From positions 1-43,860 of the IMG/VR virus record IMGVR_UViG_3300030450_000902: DNA of 43,860 bases; one strand, 5' to 3'. The first letter of the stretch is position 1, and each line of letters starts with the position of its first letter. This document shows, piece by piece, positions 1 to 8,929 of this stretch. The stretch comes from a virus. The translations under genes were made by a program, and so were the position numbers. Under the pieces are notes generated by a model that was not told where the DNA came from, made no database searches, and saw nothing but the letters and a program-made list of their open reading frames with translations.

Positions 1-99
1 TCTAGAATAACCACTCGACTAAATGGATATGATCCCCGAAAAATGATCAAGCAATGTGCTTGGCTTACTTTAAATAATGGAAAAGGTGGGAAAGAATTC
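1..99 (+). repeat. Left copy of the imperfect terminal overlap
   Basis: Bases 1-99 align without gaps to 43762-43860. There are four differences, at window positions 12, 46, 75 and 81. Three are silent in the gene that crosses this segment and one is Ile/Val. This is what closing a circular or permuted genome looks like when the reads come from more than one strain. Confidence 0.9.
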
Positions 100-207
100 A
101 AGAAGTGTTTAGAAAAGAAGATAAGACAAACTAGACAAGATGTTACACATCCAGATCAAGTTGTTGAAGAGATTTGGCAACAACTAAAGAAAAAGTGTAG
201 CGGATAG
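1..207 (+). CDS. C-terminal part of a small Cys-containing basic protein (continues from 43729)
   Basis: An open frame enters at base 1 and stops with TAG at 205-207 (68 codons). It is in the same frame and nearly identical over 33 codons to the gene that starts at 43729 and runs off the right end. Joined across the ends, it gives a protein of about 79 residues with cysteines near positions 7, 10, 30, 47 and 77 and a Lys-rich tail (ending KKKCSG). It sits between the putative small terminase region and the large terminase, which starts 8 bases later. I do not recognise the family. A small DNA- or metal-binding role in packaging is a guess from position only. Confidence 0.75.
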   Translation, partial: SRITTRLNGYDPRKMIKQCAWLTLNNGKGGKEFKKCLEKKIRQTRQDVTHPDQVVEEIWQQLKKKCSG

Positions 208-214
208 TTGTTAA

Positions 215-1759
215 GTGCCTACCTTTAAATTACAGCGTGATAGTTTACAAGACAGATTCCTTAATTCCACTGCCAAAGTTCAGTTGTATGGAGGTGGATT
301 TGCTAATGGAAAGACTTCTGCAGCGTGTATTAAATGCATTAGGATCGCTAAAGACTATCCGGGTGCTAATATTCTTATGGCTCGTTCTACTTACCCTAAA
401 CTTAATGATACATTACGCAAAGAGTTTTTAAAGTGGATTCCTACAGATTGGGTAGATAGTTTTCCAAAAAGTGCTAATGCTTCTAATACTTGTACACTAA
501 AGAATGGCACAACAATAAACTTTCGTTATATAGCACAGCAAGGCAAGTTAGGTAATGAAGCTACAACATCTAACTTACTATCTGCTACTTATGACGCAAT
601 CATCGTTGATCAGATGGAAGATCCCGAAATAGTACACAAAGACTTTCTAGATTTGTTAGGAAGACTTAGAGGTATGACTCCTTATGAAGGAACTGACCCG
701 AAGATGCCTAATACTGGGCCTCGTTGGTTTATCCTTACAACTAACCCTACTCGTAATTGGGTATATAGAGAGTTAGTCCGTCCTCTTCATGAATTAGAAC
801 TAGGACATATAAGTGATAAGCTTCTTTGTGAGACTGATGAAAATGGTAAGATGATTTTTGAAGATAGGATGCCTAAACCAATTATCGAACTGTTTGAAGG
901 AAGTACTTATGAGAATAAGGACAATCTAGAAGAAGACTTTATAAAAACATTAGAGTCTTCTTATAAGGGACAAATGAGATCTAGATTCTTATTAGGTGAG
1001 TGGGCTTCTTATGAAGGACTAGTTTATCCTGCATTTAATGAAGGCATTCATGTTATGAGTCATCATAGTATTCATAACTATTACAAACAGTTACAAGTTA
1101 AAGCTTCAGGTATAACTTACTTAGAAGGATACGATTATGGACTAGCTGTTCCTTATTGTTATTTGTTTGGGTTTTGTGATAACTATGGTAATGTCTTTAT
1201 TCTTGATGGAGCTTATGAACGAGAAGTTCCATTAGATGATCATATCGCTTGTATTAAATCTATTCGTTCTATGTATAATATAGATGCATCGAACATGATC
1301 TTAGCTGATCCAGATATCTTTAGACGTAAGAGTACTGGAACAAAGTTAGTTGGTAAGGCAATTAGTGAGATGTTTATGGAAGAAGGTATCATATGTACTA
1401 GAGGAAACAATGATATCTCAAATGGAATTGTAAAGGTTAATCAATACTTATTACCTCAACAAAATCACCAGAATCCTATCACTGGTGAGTTTAATGCCCC
1501 ATACTTATATATATCAGATAAACTAGAATGGTGGATTAATGAAATATCTGATTACTATTGGATGAAGAACCCAATGGGGGAACAGTTAGATAAACCTGTA
1601 GATAAAGATGATCATGCTATGGATACTACTAAGTATATGTTATCGCATCGTCCTAATATATCTAAACTTATGGTTAAACAAAATCCTAAGAAAGTTGGTT
1701 GGTATCAATGGGGAGAGCGTGACGTAAACGAAGAACGTAGGAATATAAGACATGGCTAG
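215..1759 (+). CDS. terL: Terminase large subunit (DNA packaging ATPase-nuclease)
   Basis: A 514-residue protein that would power DNA translocation through the portal and cut the concatemer. The N-terminal ATPase half has a Walker A segment GGGFANGKT (Lys33), a Walker B IIVDQMED (Asp132, Glu135) and a coupling-type LTTNP segment near residue 187. The C-terminal RNase H-like nuclease half has an acidic residue in GYDYG (Asp307) and a final DDHAMD cluster (Asp466, His467, Asp470). Length and motif order fit the TerL family. The start is GTG at 215, forced by a stop just upstream; no clear ribosome binding site is visible. Its end overlaps the next gene by 8 bases. Confidence 0.95.
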   Translation: MPTFKLQRDSLQDRFLNSTAKVQLYGGGFANGKTSAACIKCIRIAKDYPGANILMARSTYPKLNDTLRKEFLKWIPTDWVDSFPKSANASNTCTLKNGTTINFRYIAQQGKLGNEATTSNLLSATYDAIIVDQMEDPEIVHKDFLDLLGRLRGMTPYEGTDPKMPNTGPRWFILTTNPTRNWVYRELVRPLHELELGHISDKLLCETDENGKMIFEDRMPKPIIELFEGSTYENKDNLEEDFIKTLESSYKGQMRSRFLLGEWASYEGLVYPAFNEGIHVMSHHSIHNYYKQLQVKASGITYLEGYDYGLAVPYCYLFGFCDNYGNVFILDGAYEREVPLDDHIACIKSIRSMYNIDASNMILADPDIFRRKSTGTKLVGKAISEMFMEEGIICTRGNNDISNGIVKVNQYLLPQQNHQNPITGEFNAPYLYISDKLEWWINEISDYYWMKNPMGEQLDKPVDKDDHAMDTTKYMLSHRPNISKLMVKQNPKKVGWYQWGERDVNEERRNIRHG

Positions 1760-3323
1760 TCCATTAAAAAGATTAATACAAAAGCTAGTAAGTCAATATA
1801 AAAGACGAGCAGCACAAAATAAGGCTGATGACGAAGCTTTAGCAGATTCTGGTACTGTTGGAGAAGTATATCGTCCTACAAGTGATCAACCTATTTCATC
1901 AGCTCCCGGTGAAGAACATGCTGAATCCTTTTTTGGCCCATCTGGTAGTGAATTAGATAGAGATCCAAATGTTATTTATGATTTGCAACAAACGATACGA
2001 GATAATCCGAATGTAAGGCTTAGTGGCACTATTGAACAACAATTAGATGATGTTCAACGAGAGCTAATTGATGAAGGGATATTAACAGATCTTACAAGAA
2101 GAGACACAAACATTATAAAAGATCCAAAAGGAGCTGAAGAACAAGCTCTTCGAAGAGCAAGAGCAAACGCTCCGAAAAAGTCAAAAGAACGAAAAACATA
2201 TCCGGGAGATAATCGTCCTCCAGAAGGATCAGAAGCTTCTCGTGTTATAGAGTTAGAAGAAATAGAAGAAGCTATGAAAAGTGGCAAAGGAAGAAAAGTC
2301 CCTCCCGGAACTGCTAAAGGACTACAAGATCCAAAAACAGCTCGTAGATCTGATGATATAGATGTTATAGGCGAAAAACGAGATGCACGAATAAGAGATA
2401 TAGATAAACAATTACAATCTCAGCGTAATCCAGAAATGAGACAATCACCAGCAATTAGAGAAGCACTAATAGAAGATATTGTAGAAGCTGATGTTGCTGA
2501 CTTAGCTGCTGGACAAGCCTTTGGAAGAAGTACTAGTAAAAGAAAGTTTGATCCAAGTAAGACTACAGCAGACAGAGAAATAGATAACTTTGGTTTACGG
2601 CAATTAGAAGATATATACGGAGTAAATCAAACAGGTACTGAAGCTGAGAGAGCTGTAAAAGCCCTTAGAAAAGAAACTGGCGATGCTTCTAGAGATTCTC
2701 TAAGATTGCCAGAGCCAAATGCAAGAGTAGCAGTTCCTCCAGACGTAAATGCATTTATGATGAGAAAACGACCTGATGCAAGTAAATTAGAGGCAGTACA
2801 AGAGAAACTAACTGGTCCATTAAATGAGCAGACAAAACAACGATTGCTTTTAGAAGAATTGCGAAATAGAGAAAAAACTGCAAATTTAAGGCAGAAAAGA
2901 CTTAGAAAAGAAGATCTTCCTGTAAAAGAATTATATCCTTATGGATCTAAATCTGGAGCAATAAAAGTTAGGGATGTTGACAGTATAGTATCATCAAAAG
3001 GCAGAGCTGGCCCTCAAGAGATATCTGCTAGGATTGATCGTCAAACAAATACAGTGTTGTTAAATCCAAAACAAATTGAAATAGATTTTAATAATAAACA
3101 ATGGACAAATCCTCGTGTTGCTGGAGTCAAACCTTTACCTGAAGATGCTTTTAAAACTCCTAACGAATATCGACAGTTTTTAATAGAACATGAAAAGGCA
3201 CATGCTGATTATCCTAAAAGATCAGGCGAAAGTCACATTGATTTAGAAAATCGTATAAATCAAATTGCAATGGAACGTATAATTTTTGCTAAACCGCCTA
3301 CTGGTGGTATGGCTGTAGAATAG
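1752..3323 (+). CDS. Charged protein with C-terminal HExxH motif, between terminase and portal
   Basis: A 523-residue protein, mostly charged and low in hydrophobic segments, so probably extended or helical. The last 50 residues look different: HEKAH at 480-484 is an HExxH zinc-protease signature, followed by Glu499 in a helix-like ENRIN segment that could be the third ligand of a gluzincin-like site. The place between TerL and portal is where head-maturation or minor head proteins often sit. I infer either a virion-associated metallopeptidase-like protein or a structural protein with a relic of that fold. No family assignment for the first 430 residues. It overlaps terL by 8 bases. Confidence 0.7.
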   Translation: MASPLKRLIQKLVSQYKRRAAQNKADDEALADSGTVGEVYRPTSDQPISSAPGEEHAESFFGPSGSELDRDPNVIYDLQQTIRDNPNVRLSGTIEQQLDDVQRELIDEGILTDLTRRDTNIIKDPKGAEEQALRRARANAPKKSKERKTYPGDNRPPEGSEASRVIELEEIEEAMKSGKGRKVPPGTAKGLQDPKTARRSDDIDVIGEKRDARIRDIDKQLQSQRNPEMRQSPAIREALIEDIVEADVADLAAGQAFGRSTSKRKFDPSKTTADREIDNFGLRQLEDIYGVNQTGTEAERAVKALRKETGDASRDSLRLPEPNARVAVPPDVNAFMMRKRPDASKLEAVQEKLTGPLNEQTKQRLLLEELRNREKTANLRQKRLRKEDLPVKELYPYGSKSGAIKVRDVDSIVSSKGRAGPQEISARIDRQTNTVLLNPKQIEIDFNNKQWTNPRVAGVKPLPEDAFKTPNEYRQFLIEHEKAHADYPKRSGESHIDLENRINQIAMERIIFAKPPTGGMAVE

Positions 3324-3332
3324 GAAGAGATA

Positions 3333-5504
3333 ATGGCAGAAGAGCAAATACCCACAGAAGTTGATGCTAATATAGATGATTCTCTTGGAGAAGCTAGACC
3401 AGCAAAACGTTCTCGTAGACGCAAAGATCCAACATATAAAGTAGTTGGTGACAGTAAAATTCCTGTTTCAAAAGCTACAGGTAAAATGTGGAAGTCACGA
3501 GTTTCACAAGCTAAATCTCATACAGAAGATGTTAGAGAAGCTTGGTCAGAAGCTATTCGATACTTTGAAAATGATCAATTAGAACATAGAGTTAGACAAC
3601 AATTTGCATCAGGAAATACATTAGGCAATCAAAAGCTTAATTCTAATATTACAGAGACAGAGAATGTTGTATTCGCTAATGTAACTACAATGGTTCCTGC
3701 TTTGTATGCAAGAAACCCGGAAGCAGAATTCACATCCAATGTAGAAAGCAAAAGGCAATTAGCTACTATAACAGAGCGACTTGTTAATGTATTAGGAGGA
3801 AGAAAGGCTGCTCCGGGAATCAACTTAAAGCCTAAAGCTAAGAGATGTGTTGTTACATGTCTTCTTACTAATAGAGCATGGATTAAGATTGGTTGGACAC
3901 AAAAACAAGAGTCAAGCGAACAAGCATTAGAAGATCTAGCTTCTCTAGCAAAACAATTAGAGAAGGCTAAAGATTCTAAGAAGATCATAGAGATAGAAGG
4001 AAGGATTCAAGCATTAGAAGAAAGTATTGATATACTTCAACCTTCTGGTCCATTTGTTAAAGTTAAGTCTCCATTTGAGATACATGTAGATCCTAATGCT
4101 AAAGAGATAGACTTATCTGATGCTAATTGGGTGATAGAAGAAGACATCTTACCAACTGAATTCATTATTGCTAAATATGCTACTAAGAAAGGTAAGGGTA
4201 ATGAGCATTACTCTATATATAAGCCTACTCACATTATGAAAGTCTCTATCGGAGATCAGAATGATGAAGATGATAATAGTGCCGACAACTTCAGTGTATT
4301 CGAAGAAGGCAAAGATACTGCCAAGTCTTTTGGATTTAATGATGAAGTAGCATTTGAAAAAGCTAAGATGACTAAAGTATTCAAAGTGTATGACAAGGTA
4401 ACACGAAGAGTACTTATGTTTAACTCTAAAGATTGGACTTGGCCTATTTGGGTTTGGGACGATCCAGATCAATTAGATACATTCTATCCTTTCTATCCAT
4501 TAACATTCTTTGAAAGCCCTAATGGTCCATTAACTAAAGGTGAGGTGTCTTATTACTTAGATCAACAAGATGCTATCAACGAAATAACAGATGAGACCCG
4601 GAGGGCAAGACGGTGGGGAAGGCGCAATATATTCTTTAACAGTAATGTGTTATCCCAAGAAGATGCGACTACAGTATTGAATGGTGACGATGGAACAGCG
4701 AGAGGACTTAATGTTCCAGTAGAGACTAGACTCTCAGATGTCATTGGATCAATACCTCCACCGTCTGTGCAGTTTGATAAGTTATTTGATAAAGAAAATT
4801 ACTATAGAGCTATTGATCGTATTTCTTCTGTTGGTGCTGTTATGCGAGGAGAACAGTTTAAAACAAATACAACTACTGCAGGAGTACAAGCTGGACAACA
4901 AGCAGCTAATATGCGAGTAGATGAAAAGGGAGATCAGATAGAAGATTGGATCGGCAACATCTATTGGGGAATTGCACAACTTTGTCTTATGTATATGCCA
5001 GTAGAACAAGTAGTACAATTAGTGGGAGAGGAAGCTCAAGATGTCTGGCAAAACTTATCTCCAGAAGAGATTAACACATTATCGCTTGTTGTACTTGGCG
5101 GTTCTACTAAGAAACCAACGAGCGCAGCAAAGAAAGAAGAAGCTCTCGAATTCGGACAAGTACTCGGACAATTCGTTAATGCAGCTCCCGGCCCAGTTCT
5201 TAAAGTCATGTTACAAGTTATGGAGAAGGCTTTTGACGAAGTAACTATGAGAGAAGAAGATTGGCAGGAACTTATTCAAGCTATTGAACAACAAGCAGGA
5301 GGACAACAACCTCCGGCTGAAGGACAGACAGGTGGTCCTAACGATATTGCTACAGCTAGTCCAGAGCAATTAAAACAAGTACTAGCACAACTCCCACCAG
5401 AGATTAAGCAACAAGTACAATCTGCTATAGAATCTGGTGTTTCACCGCAGCAAGCTTTACAAGCAGCAATGCAACAAGCTCAATCTGCTGAACAACCACA
5501 GTAA
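3333..5504 (+). CDS. Portal (head-tail connector) protein
   Basis: A 723-residue protein starting 9 bases after the previous gene. Its order (terminase, portal, scaffold, capsid) and its length, close to the P22 portal, support the call. A Lys/Arg-rich N-terminus is followed by a core with a coiled-coil-like stretch at about 205-240. The long helical region towards the C-terminus ends in a Gln/Ala-rich tail (about 645-723), as P22-like portals end in a helical barrel. The ring of subunits would occupy one vertex, dock the terminase during packaging and pass DNA at ejection. Confidence 0.85.
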   Translation: MAEEQIPTEVDANIDDSLGEARPAKRSRRRKDPTYKVVGDSKIPVSKATGKMWKSRVSQAKSHTEDVREAWSEAIRYFENDQLEHRVRQQFASGNTLGNQKLNSNITETENVVFANVTTMVPALYARNPEAEFTSNVESKRQLATITERLVNVLGGRKAAPGINLKPKAKRCVVTCLLTNRAWIKIGWTQKQESSEQALEDLASLAKQLEKAKDSKKIIEIEGRIQALEESIDILQPSGPFVKVKSPFEIHVDPNAKEIDLSDANWVIEEDILPTEFIIAKYATKKGKGNEHYSIYKPTHIMKVSIGDQNDEDDNSADNFSVFEEGKDTAKSFGFNDEVAFEKAKMTKVFKVYDKVTRRVLMFNSKDWTWPIWVWDDPDQLDTFYPFYPLTFFESPNGPLTKGEVSYYLDQQDAINEITDETRRARRWGRRNIFFNSNVLSQEDATTVLNGDDGTARGLNVPVETRLSDVIGSIPPPSVQFDKLFDKENYYRAIDRISSVGAVMRGEQFKTNTTTAGVQAGQQAANMRVDEKGDQIEDWIGNIYWGIAQLCLMYMPVEQVVQLVGEEAQDVWQNLSPEEINTLSLVVLGGSTKKPTSAAKKEEALEFGQVLGQFVNAAPGPVLKVMLQVMEKAFDEVTMREEDWQELIQAIEQQAGGQQPPAEGQTGGPNDIATASPEQLKQVLAQLPPEIKQQVQSAIESGVSPQQALQAAMQQAQSAEQPQ

Positions 5505-5516
5505 GGGGAAGTTATT

Positions 5517-6479
5517 ATGGATGATGAAGAACAAATACTCACAACAGATGATGCTATTTTAGATAGTATTGGAGAAGGGGATGAACAGACTACAAGCGAA
5601 AGTACTGAAGAGCAAGATTCTGGAACGGAAGAAAACGTTGCAGAACAAGCACCTACGACCAGTAGTGAACAAGATACTTCAAACAGCGATGGAGAACAGC
5701 AACAACAAAAAGCTGCTGGTCCCCAAGACCTCGTTGATGCACAAGGAAACGTTATCGCATCAGGAGGAAAAGAAAGACGCTTCTATGAAACAGCTCAAAG
5801 AGAAAAGCAACGTGCAGAAGGACTCACAAGAGAAGTTGAAACCCTCAAGTCACAGTTAGAAGCTATTAACAACGCTGGAACAATTGGAACACAGTATGAC
5901 TTATCTCCAGAAGAGGTTACTACTGGAGCACAAATCATAGCTGCTTATAAGAATAATCCAGTTGAAACTATTGAATATATGTTGACACAAGCACAAGCTT
6001 CTGGTCATAATGTAGATGCTATAGGCCAAAATGGTAACATGAATCTTAATGCTGTTAAGCAGATGGTAGATTCAGCAATACAACCATTAGTAGCTGAACA
6101 AAACGAGAGAGTAGAGGCAGAAGCTGCAGATAGTCGTGCTCAAGAAATTTACAACAATTTCAATTCACAATACCCCGACTCAGCAGTACATGAAAACTCT
6201 CTTGCCCGGCTTCTACAACAAGAACCTAGTTTAAGTCCAGAAGCTGCGTATTTTAAACTCCGATCATATTACATGGAACGTAATCTAGATTGGACGAAGT
6301 CCCTAGAACAGTTGCAAAGCGAACAAGCAAAGCAACAACCTAGTGTTAATACGCAACAAGCTGTTCCTGACGGTAATGTAATTTCTGAAAGAGTTACAGA
6401 TACCGCACAGGTAGCACCTGCAAATACAAGTACGTCTGACATAATTAAACAAGCTATGGCAGATGCTGGAATTAACTAG
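5517..6479 (+). CDS. Capsid scaffolding protein
   Basis: A 320-residue, very acidic, Gln/Glu-rich protein between portal and capsid genes. The first 75 residues are low-complexity acidic. A basic, coiled-coil-like stretch follows at about 85-120 (rich in Glu, Arg and Gln). The C-terminal end is short and helical. Composition and position fit internal scaffolds, which shape the procapsid and then leave it. A GGGAAG ribosome binding site precedes the ATG. No sequence motif proves the function, so the call rests on synteny and composition. Confidence 0.8.
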   Translation: MDDEEQILTTDDAILDSIGEGDEQTTSESTEEQDSGTEENVAEQAPTTSSEQDTSNSDGEQQQQKAAGPQDLVDAQGNVIASGGKERRFYETAQREKQRAEGLTREVETLKSQLEAINNAGTIGTQYDLSPEEVTTGAQIIAAYKNNPVETIEYMLTQAQASGHNVDAIGQNGNMNLNAVKQMVDSAIQPLVAEQNERVEAEAADSRAQEIYNNFNSQYPDSAVHENSLARLLQQEPSLSPEAAYFKLRSYYMERNLDWTKSLEQLQSEQAKQQPSVNTQQAVPDGNVISERVTDTAQVAPANTSTSDIIKQAMADAGIN

Positions 6480-6489
6480 GAGATTTTAA

Positions 6490-7449
6490 ATGGCAAGTAC
6501 ACCTATTGCCACAGTTCTCGAATCAACGTTAACTCGTTCTCGTAAGAAGCTAATTCTTGCTTCTATTAAGTCTAATGCTCTAATGGCTTGGGCTTTTGCG
6601 AACAATCGTGTTGAATTCGAAGACGGTGGTCACGAAATTACGAATCCATTAACTTTGGGTCGTAACCCTAACATAACTTCTTTTGAATACTATGATGAAC
6701 AACCAGTTGCTCAAACTTCCGAGTTTGACACAGTTACTTATAACTGGGCCAGAGTTGCTGGTTCTGTTGTTATCAGTGATCAGGAAGAGGACGAAAACCA
6801 AGGAGCTGCACAGATCTTTAAGCTTATGAAAGCTAAGATTGATGTTCTAGAAGAAAGTATTAAAGAGAAATTCTCTGAATATCTCTATGCTTCTGGTGCT
6901 GGTACAGATCCACAAGGTCTTGGATTACTTGTTCCCGATGATCCTACTACAGGAACTGTTGGTAACATTAATCGTGCTAATGAAAATCAGTGGAGAACTT
7001 CCGCTTATGACTTCAATGGCAACTTAGACAGCACGAACATTGAAGAAGCATTTGATGATATCCTTATGGATCTCACTCTTAAAGGCGACAAGCCTGATGT
7101 GATCTTAACTGGTCGTAACCTGTTTAGGCATTATCGTACTGCAGTAAGAGATAAAGTTGTTATCAACTTGTCAGAGTCTAACTCTGGTAAGAAGATGATG
7201 GACTTGGGTTTTGCTGGTGTTAAGCACCAAAACATCCCAATGCTGTATGATGAAGACTGCCCTGTTAATAAAGCATTCTTTATTAATAGTAAGTACTTAC
7301 GTCTACATATCCTTAAACATGTCAACATGAAGGTCAAAGAGTTAGTAGCTCCTTGGACGATTGATGCTCATGGTCGTAGGATTGTATGGCAAGGTCAATG
7401 GTGTTTATGGAAAGCATTCCGTACTCACGCAGTTTTGATTAACTCTTAA
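6490..7449 (+). CDS. Major capsid protein
   Basis: A 319-residue protein directly after the scaffold gene with a good GGAG site. Features that suit an HK97-fold capsid protein are an N-terminal helix-rich arm, a central acidic helix (SDQEEDENQGAAQIFKLMKA, about residues 96-115) and a beta-rich C-terminal half with a typical structured end (HGRRIVWQGQWCLW). Length and place fit one abundant shell protein per head. I cannot name the exact capsid family without a profile search. Confidence 0.85.
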   Translation: MASTPIATVLESTLTRSRKKLILASIKSNALMAWAFANNRVEFEDGGHEITNPLTLGRNPNITSFEYYDEQPVAQTSEFDTVTYNWARVAGSVVISDQEEDENQGAAQIFKLMKAKIDVLEESIKEKFSEYLYASGAGTDPQGLGLLVPDDPTTGTVGNINRANENQWRTSAYDFNGNLDSTNIEEAFDDILMDLTLKGDKPDVILTGRNLFRHYRTAVRDKVVINLSESNSGKKMMDLGFAGVKHQNIPMLYDEDCPVNKAFFINSKYLRLHILKHVNMKVKELVAPWTIDAHGRRIVWQGQWCLWKAFRTHAVLINS

Positions 7450-7466
7450 AAATAGGAGACAAGGGG

Positions 7467-7814
7467 ATGAATCAGGTTAATCTTAAACCAAGATACGAAG
7501 TACATAAGCTCGAAGGAACAGCCATGAGGCGAATCGCTAGTCCTAAGAAGGATAAGAAAGGCACACTACTAGGTGGATTTGACTACGAAGAAGTAGAACA
7601 TGACGCTGGTTGGATGGTGTACTTTCCTAGTGGCTCTTCCATTCGTATTTGGACGAAAGAAGAATTAGAACGACAAGGTTTTCATCACGATCCGACATTA
7701 GTAAACATGGAAACTGGGGATGAGACTGCTCCAATGAGTAGTACCAGTTTAAAAGCTAAGTCAGAACAGAAAAACGCTCGTACTAGGTCTTCTAAGTCTG
7801 CCACGTTAACTTAA
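7467..7814 (+). CDS. Hypothetical protein after the capsid gene
   Basis: A 115-residue protein with a folded-looking first 80 residues (aromatic residues and a WMVYFPSGSSIRIWT strand pattern) and a Lys/Ser-rich, probably disordered tail. GGGG before the ATG serves as ribosome binding site. Its place between the major capsid gene and the beta-rich 347-residue gene suggests a head-associated role such as completion or decoration. That is inference from position; I do not recognise the family. Confidence 0.7.
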   Translation: MNQVNLKPRYEVHKLEGTAMRRIASPKKDKKGTLLGGFDYEEVEHDAGWMVYFPSGSSIRIWTKEELERQGFHHDPTLVNMETGDETAPMSSTSLKAKSEQKNARTRSSKSATLT

Positions 7815-7826
7815 AGGACAAATAAA

Positions 7827-8870
7827 ATGACTAAAGTTGTAGGAGATTATCATCCACGAAGCATAAGCCAGTATGTTCCTAATATGGAATTTGCTGCTGA
7901 TGTTGTTGGTGATGAACACATTGCCTACCTTGGATCACCAGCAGCTCTCGATGCTGATGGTATTTGGGATGGAGTAAGTGCTACAAACTCAGCTACTTCT
8001 TATACAAGTGCTGATTACAAAACTACCTTTGATGGTAGTTCTACTTCTCTAACTTCAACGGCTGGAATGATTGATGCTACTTATGGACGTTGCCTTACTG
8101 CAACAGGTTCTAGTGGTTCTAATCATGTTTGTACAATTAAAGGTAGGGATTATCTTGGACAAGCTATGCAAGAGAATCTAACTCTTAGTGGTACTACAGT
8201 TATATTTGGTAACAAGGCATTCAAATTTGTAGATTCAATGGATATTGCTGCAGGAGCTACTGGAGATACTGTTGATATTGGATGGTTTGATCGTCTTGGA
8301 CTTCCTTATAAGACTGAACGGATTGTAGGTTACACAGAAGATGATGTAGCAAAACCACACGAAATTGCAGAAGTCTCTGTTGAGGTAGATGCTGTTCGAT
8401 TTGCTGCTGGAACTGATTGTCTAGTTCCTTCTCCTATTGCCGGACAAATAACAGGAGTTAACTCTGTTGTTACTACTGCTACCAGTGGAGAATCAACAGG
8501 AACTGTTGTGGTTGGATCAACTGATGTTGGTGGAATTTCTATCGTAATTGCTGGCAGCTCTGGCGTAGCAACAGTAGATAGTGATACTGCAACAACAGAT
8601 GATGACCAAACTACAAGTACTATTGCTAAGTTTGGTGCTATAGGAATTTCTCCTGATAGTACTCCTACTGGCGGTGCAGCGAACTATACGATTACTGTCG
8701 AACCCCTAGCATTTAAAGCTGGTGATGACACCACAACTCAGACAGCTACTACGGAAGATACTCGTGGTACTATCCGAGTTACAAGTGCTTGTGACGGTAG
8801 TATATCCTATGAAGCTCGTTGCAAAGTAAATACCACTGATCTTCATGGTATTGAACAGTATAACGGCTAA
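7827..8870 (+). CDS. Beta-rich virion structural protein (decoration or tail-like)
   Basis: A 347-residue protein rich in Gly, Ser, Thr, Ala and Val, with alternating patterns typical of beta sandwiches. Residues about 210-300 are especially Thr/Ser-rich and repetitive, as in Ig-like surface domains. A few Cys residues (near 91 and 101 and near the end) are present. It is the last gene before a strong hairpin and probably a highly made virion protein. Decoration protein, head fibre and major tail-type protein are all possible. Confidence 0.7.
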   Translation: MTKVVGDYHPRSISQYVPNMEFAADVVGDEHIAYLGSPAALDADGIWDGVSATNSATSYTSADYKTTFDGSSTSLTSTAGMIDATYGRCLTATGSSGSNHVCTIKGRDYLGQAMQENLTLSGTTVIFGNKAFKFVDSMDIAAGATGDTVDIGWFDRLGLPYKTERIVGYTEDDVAKPHEIAEVSVEVDAVRFAAGTDCLVPSPIAGQITGVNSVVTTATSGESTGTVVVGSTDVGGISIVIAGSSGVATVDSDTATTDDDQTTSTIAKFGAIGISPDSTPTGGAANYTITVEPLAFKAGDDTTTQTATTEDTRGTIRVTSACDGSISYEARCKVNTTDLHGIEQYNG

Positions 8871-8877
8871 ATAGGTA

Positions 8878-8918
8878 GACGGAGACTGTTTTTGTCCTCC
8901 CCTTTAACAGTCTCCGTC
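8878..8918 (+). other. Strong RNA hairpin after the capsid-decoration genes
   Basis: A perfect 13-bp stem (GACGGAGACTGTT at 8878-8890 with its complement at 8906-8918) encloses a 15-base loop. On neither strand is the stem followed by a run of T, so it is not a textbook intrinsic terminator. It lies 7 bases after the stop at 8870 and 11 bases before the next ATG, and may protect the 3' end of capsid mRNA, act as a processing site, or reduce read-through. Confidence 0.75.
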
Positions 8919-8929
8919 ACTATTTAATA

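Noticed and set aside
1-99. Terminal repeat as a prophage attachment site or T7-type direct terminal repeat
   Set aside because: There is no integrase, the repeat lies inside a coding gene, and the copies differ at four mostly silent sites, which fits strain mixing at a circular join better.
3629-3988. 119-codon minus frame in the portal gene
   Set aside because: Antisense shadow of the portal with no supporting signals.
8878-8918. Intrinsic terminator call for the strong hairpin
   Set aside because: No T run on either strand; kept as an RNA hairpin of unknown role.
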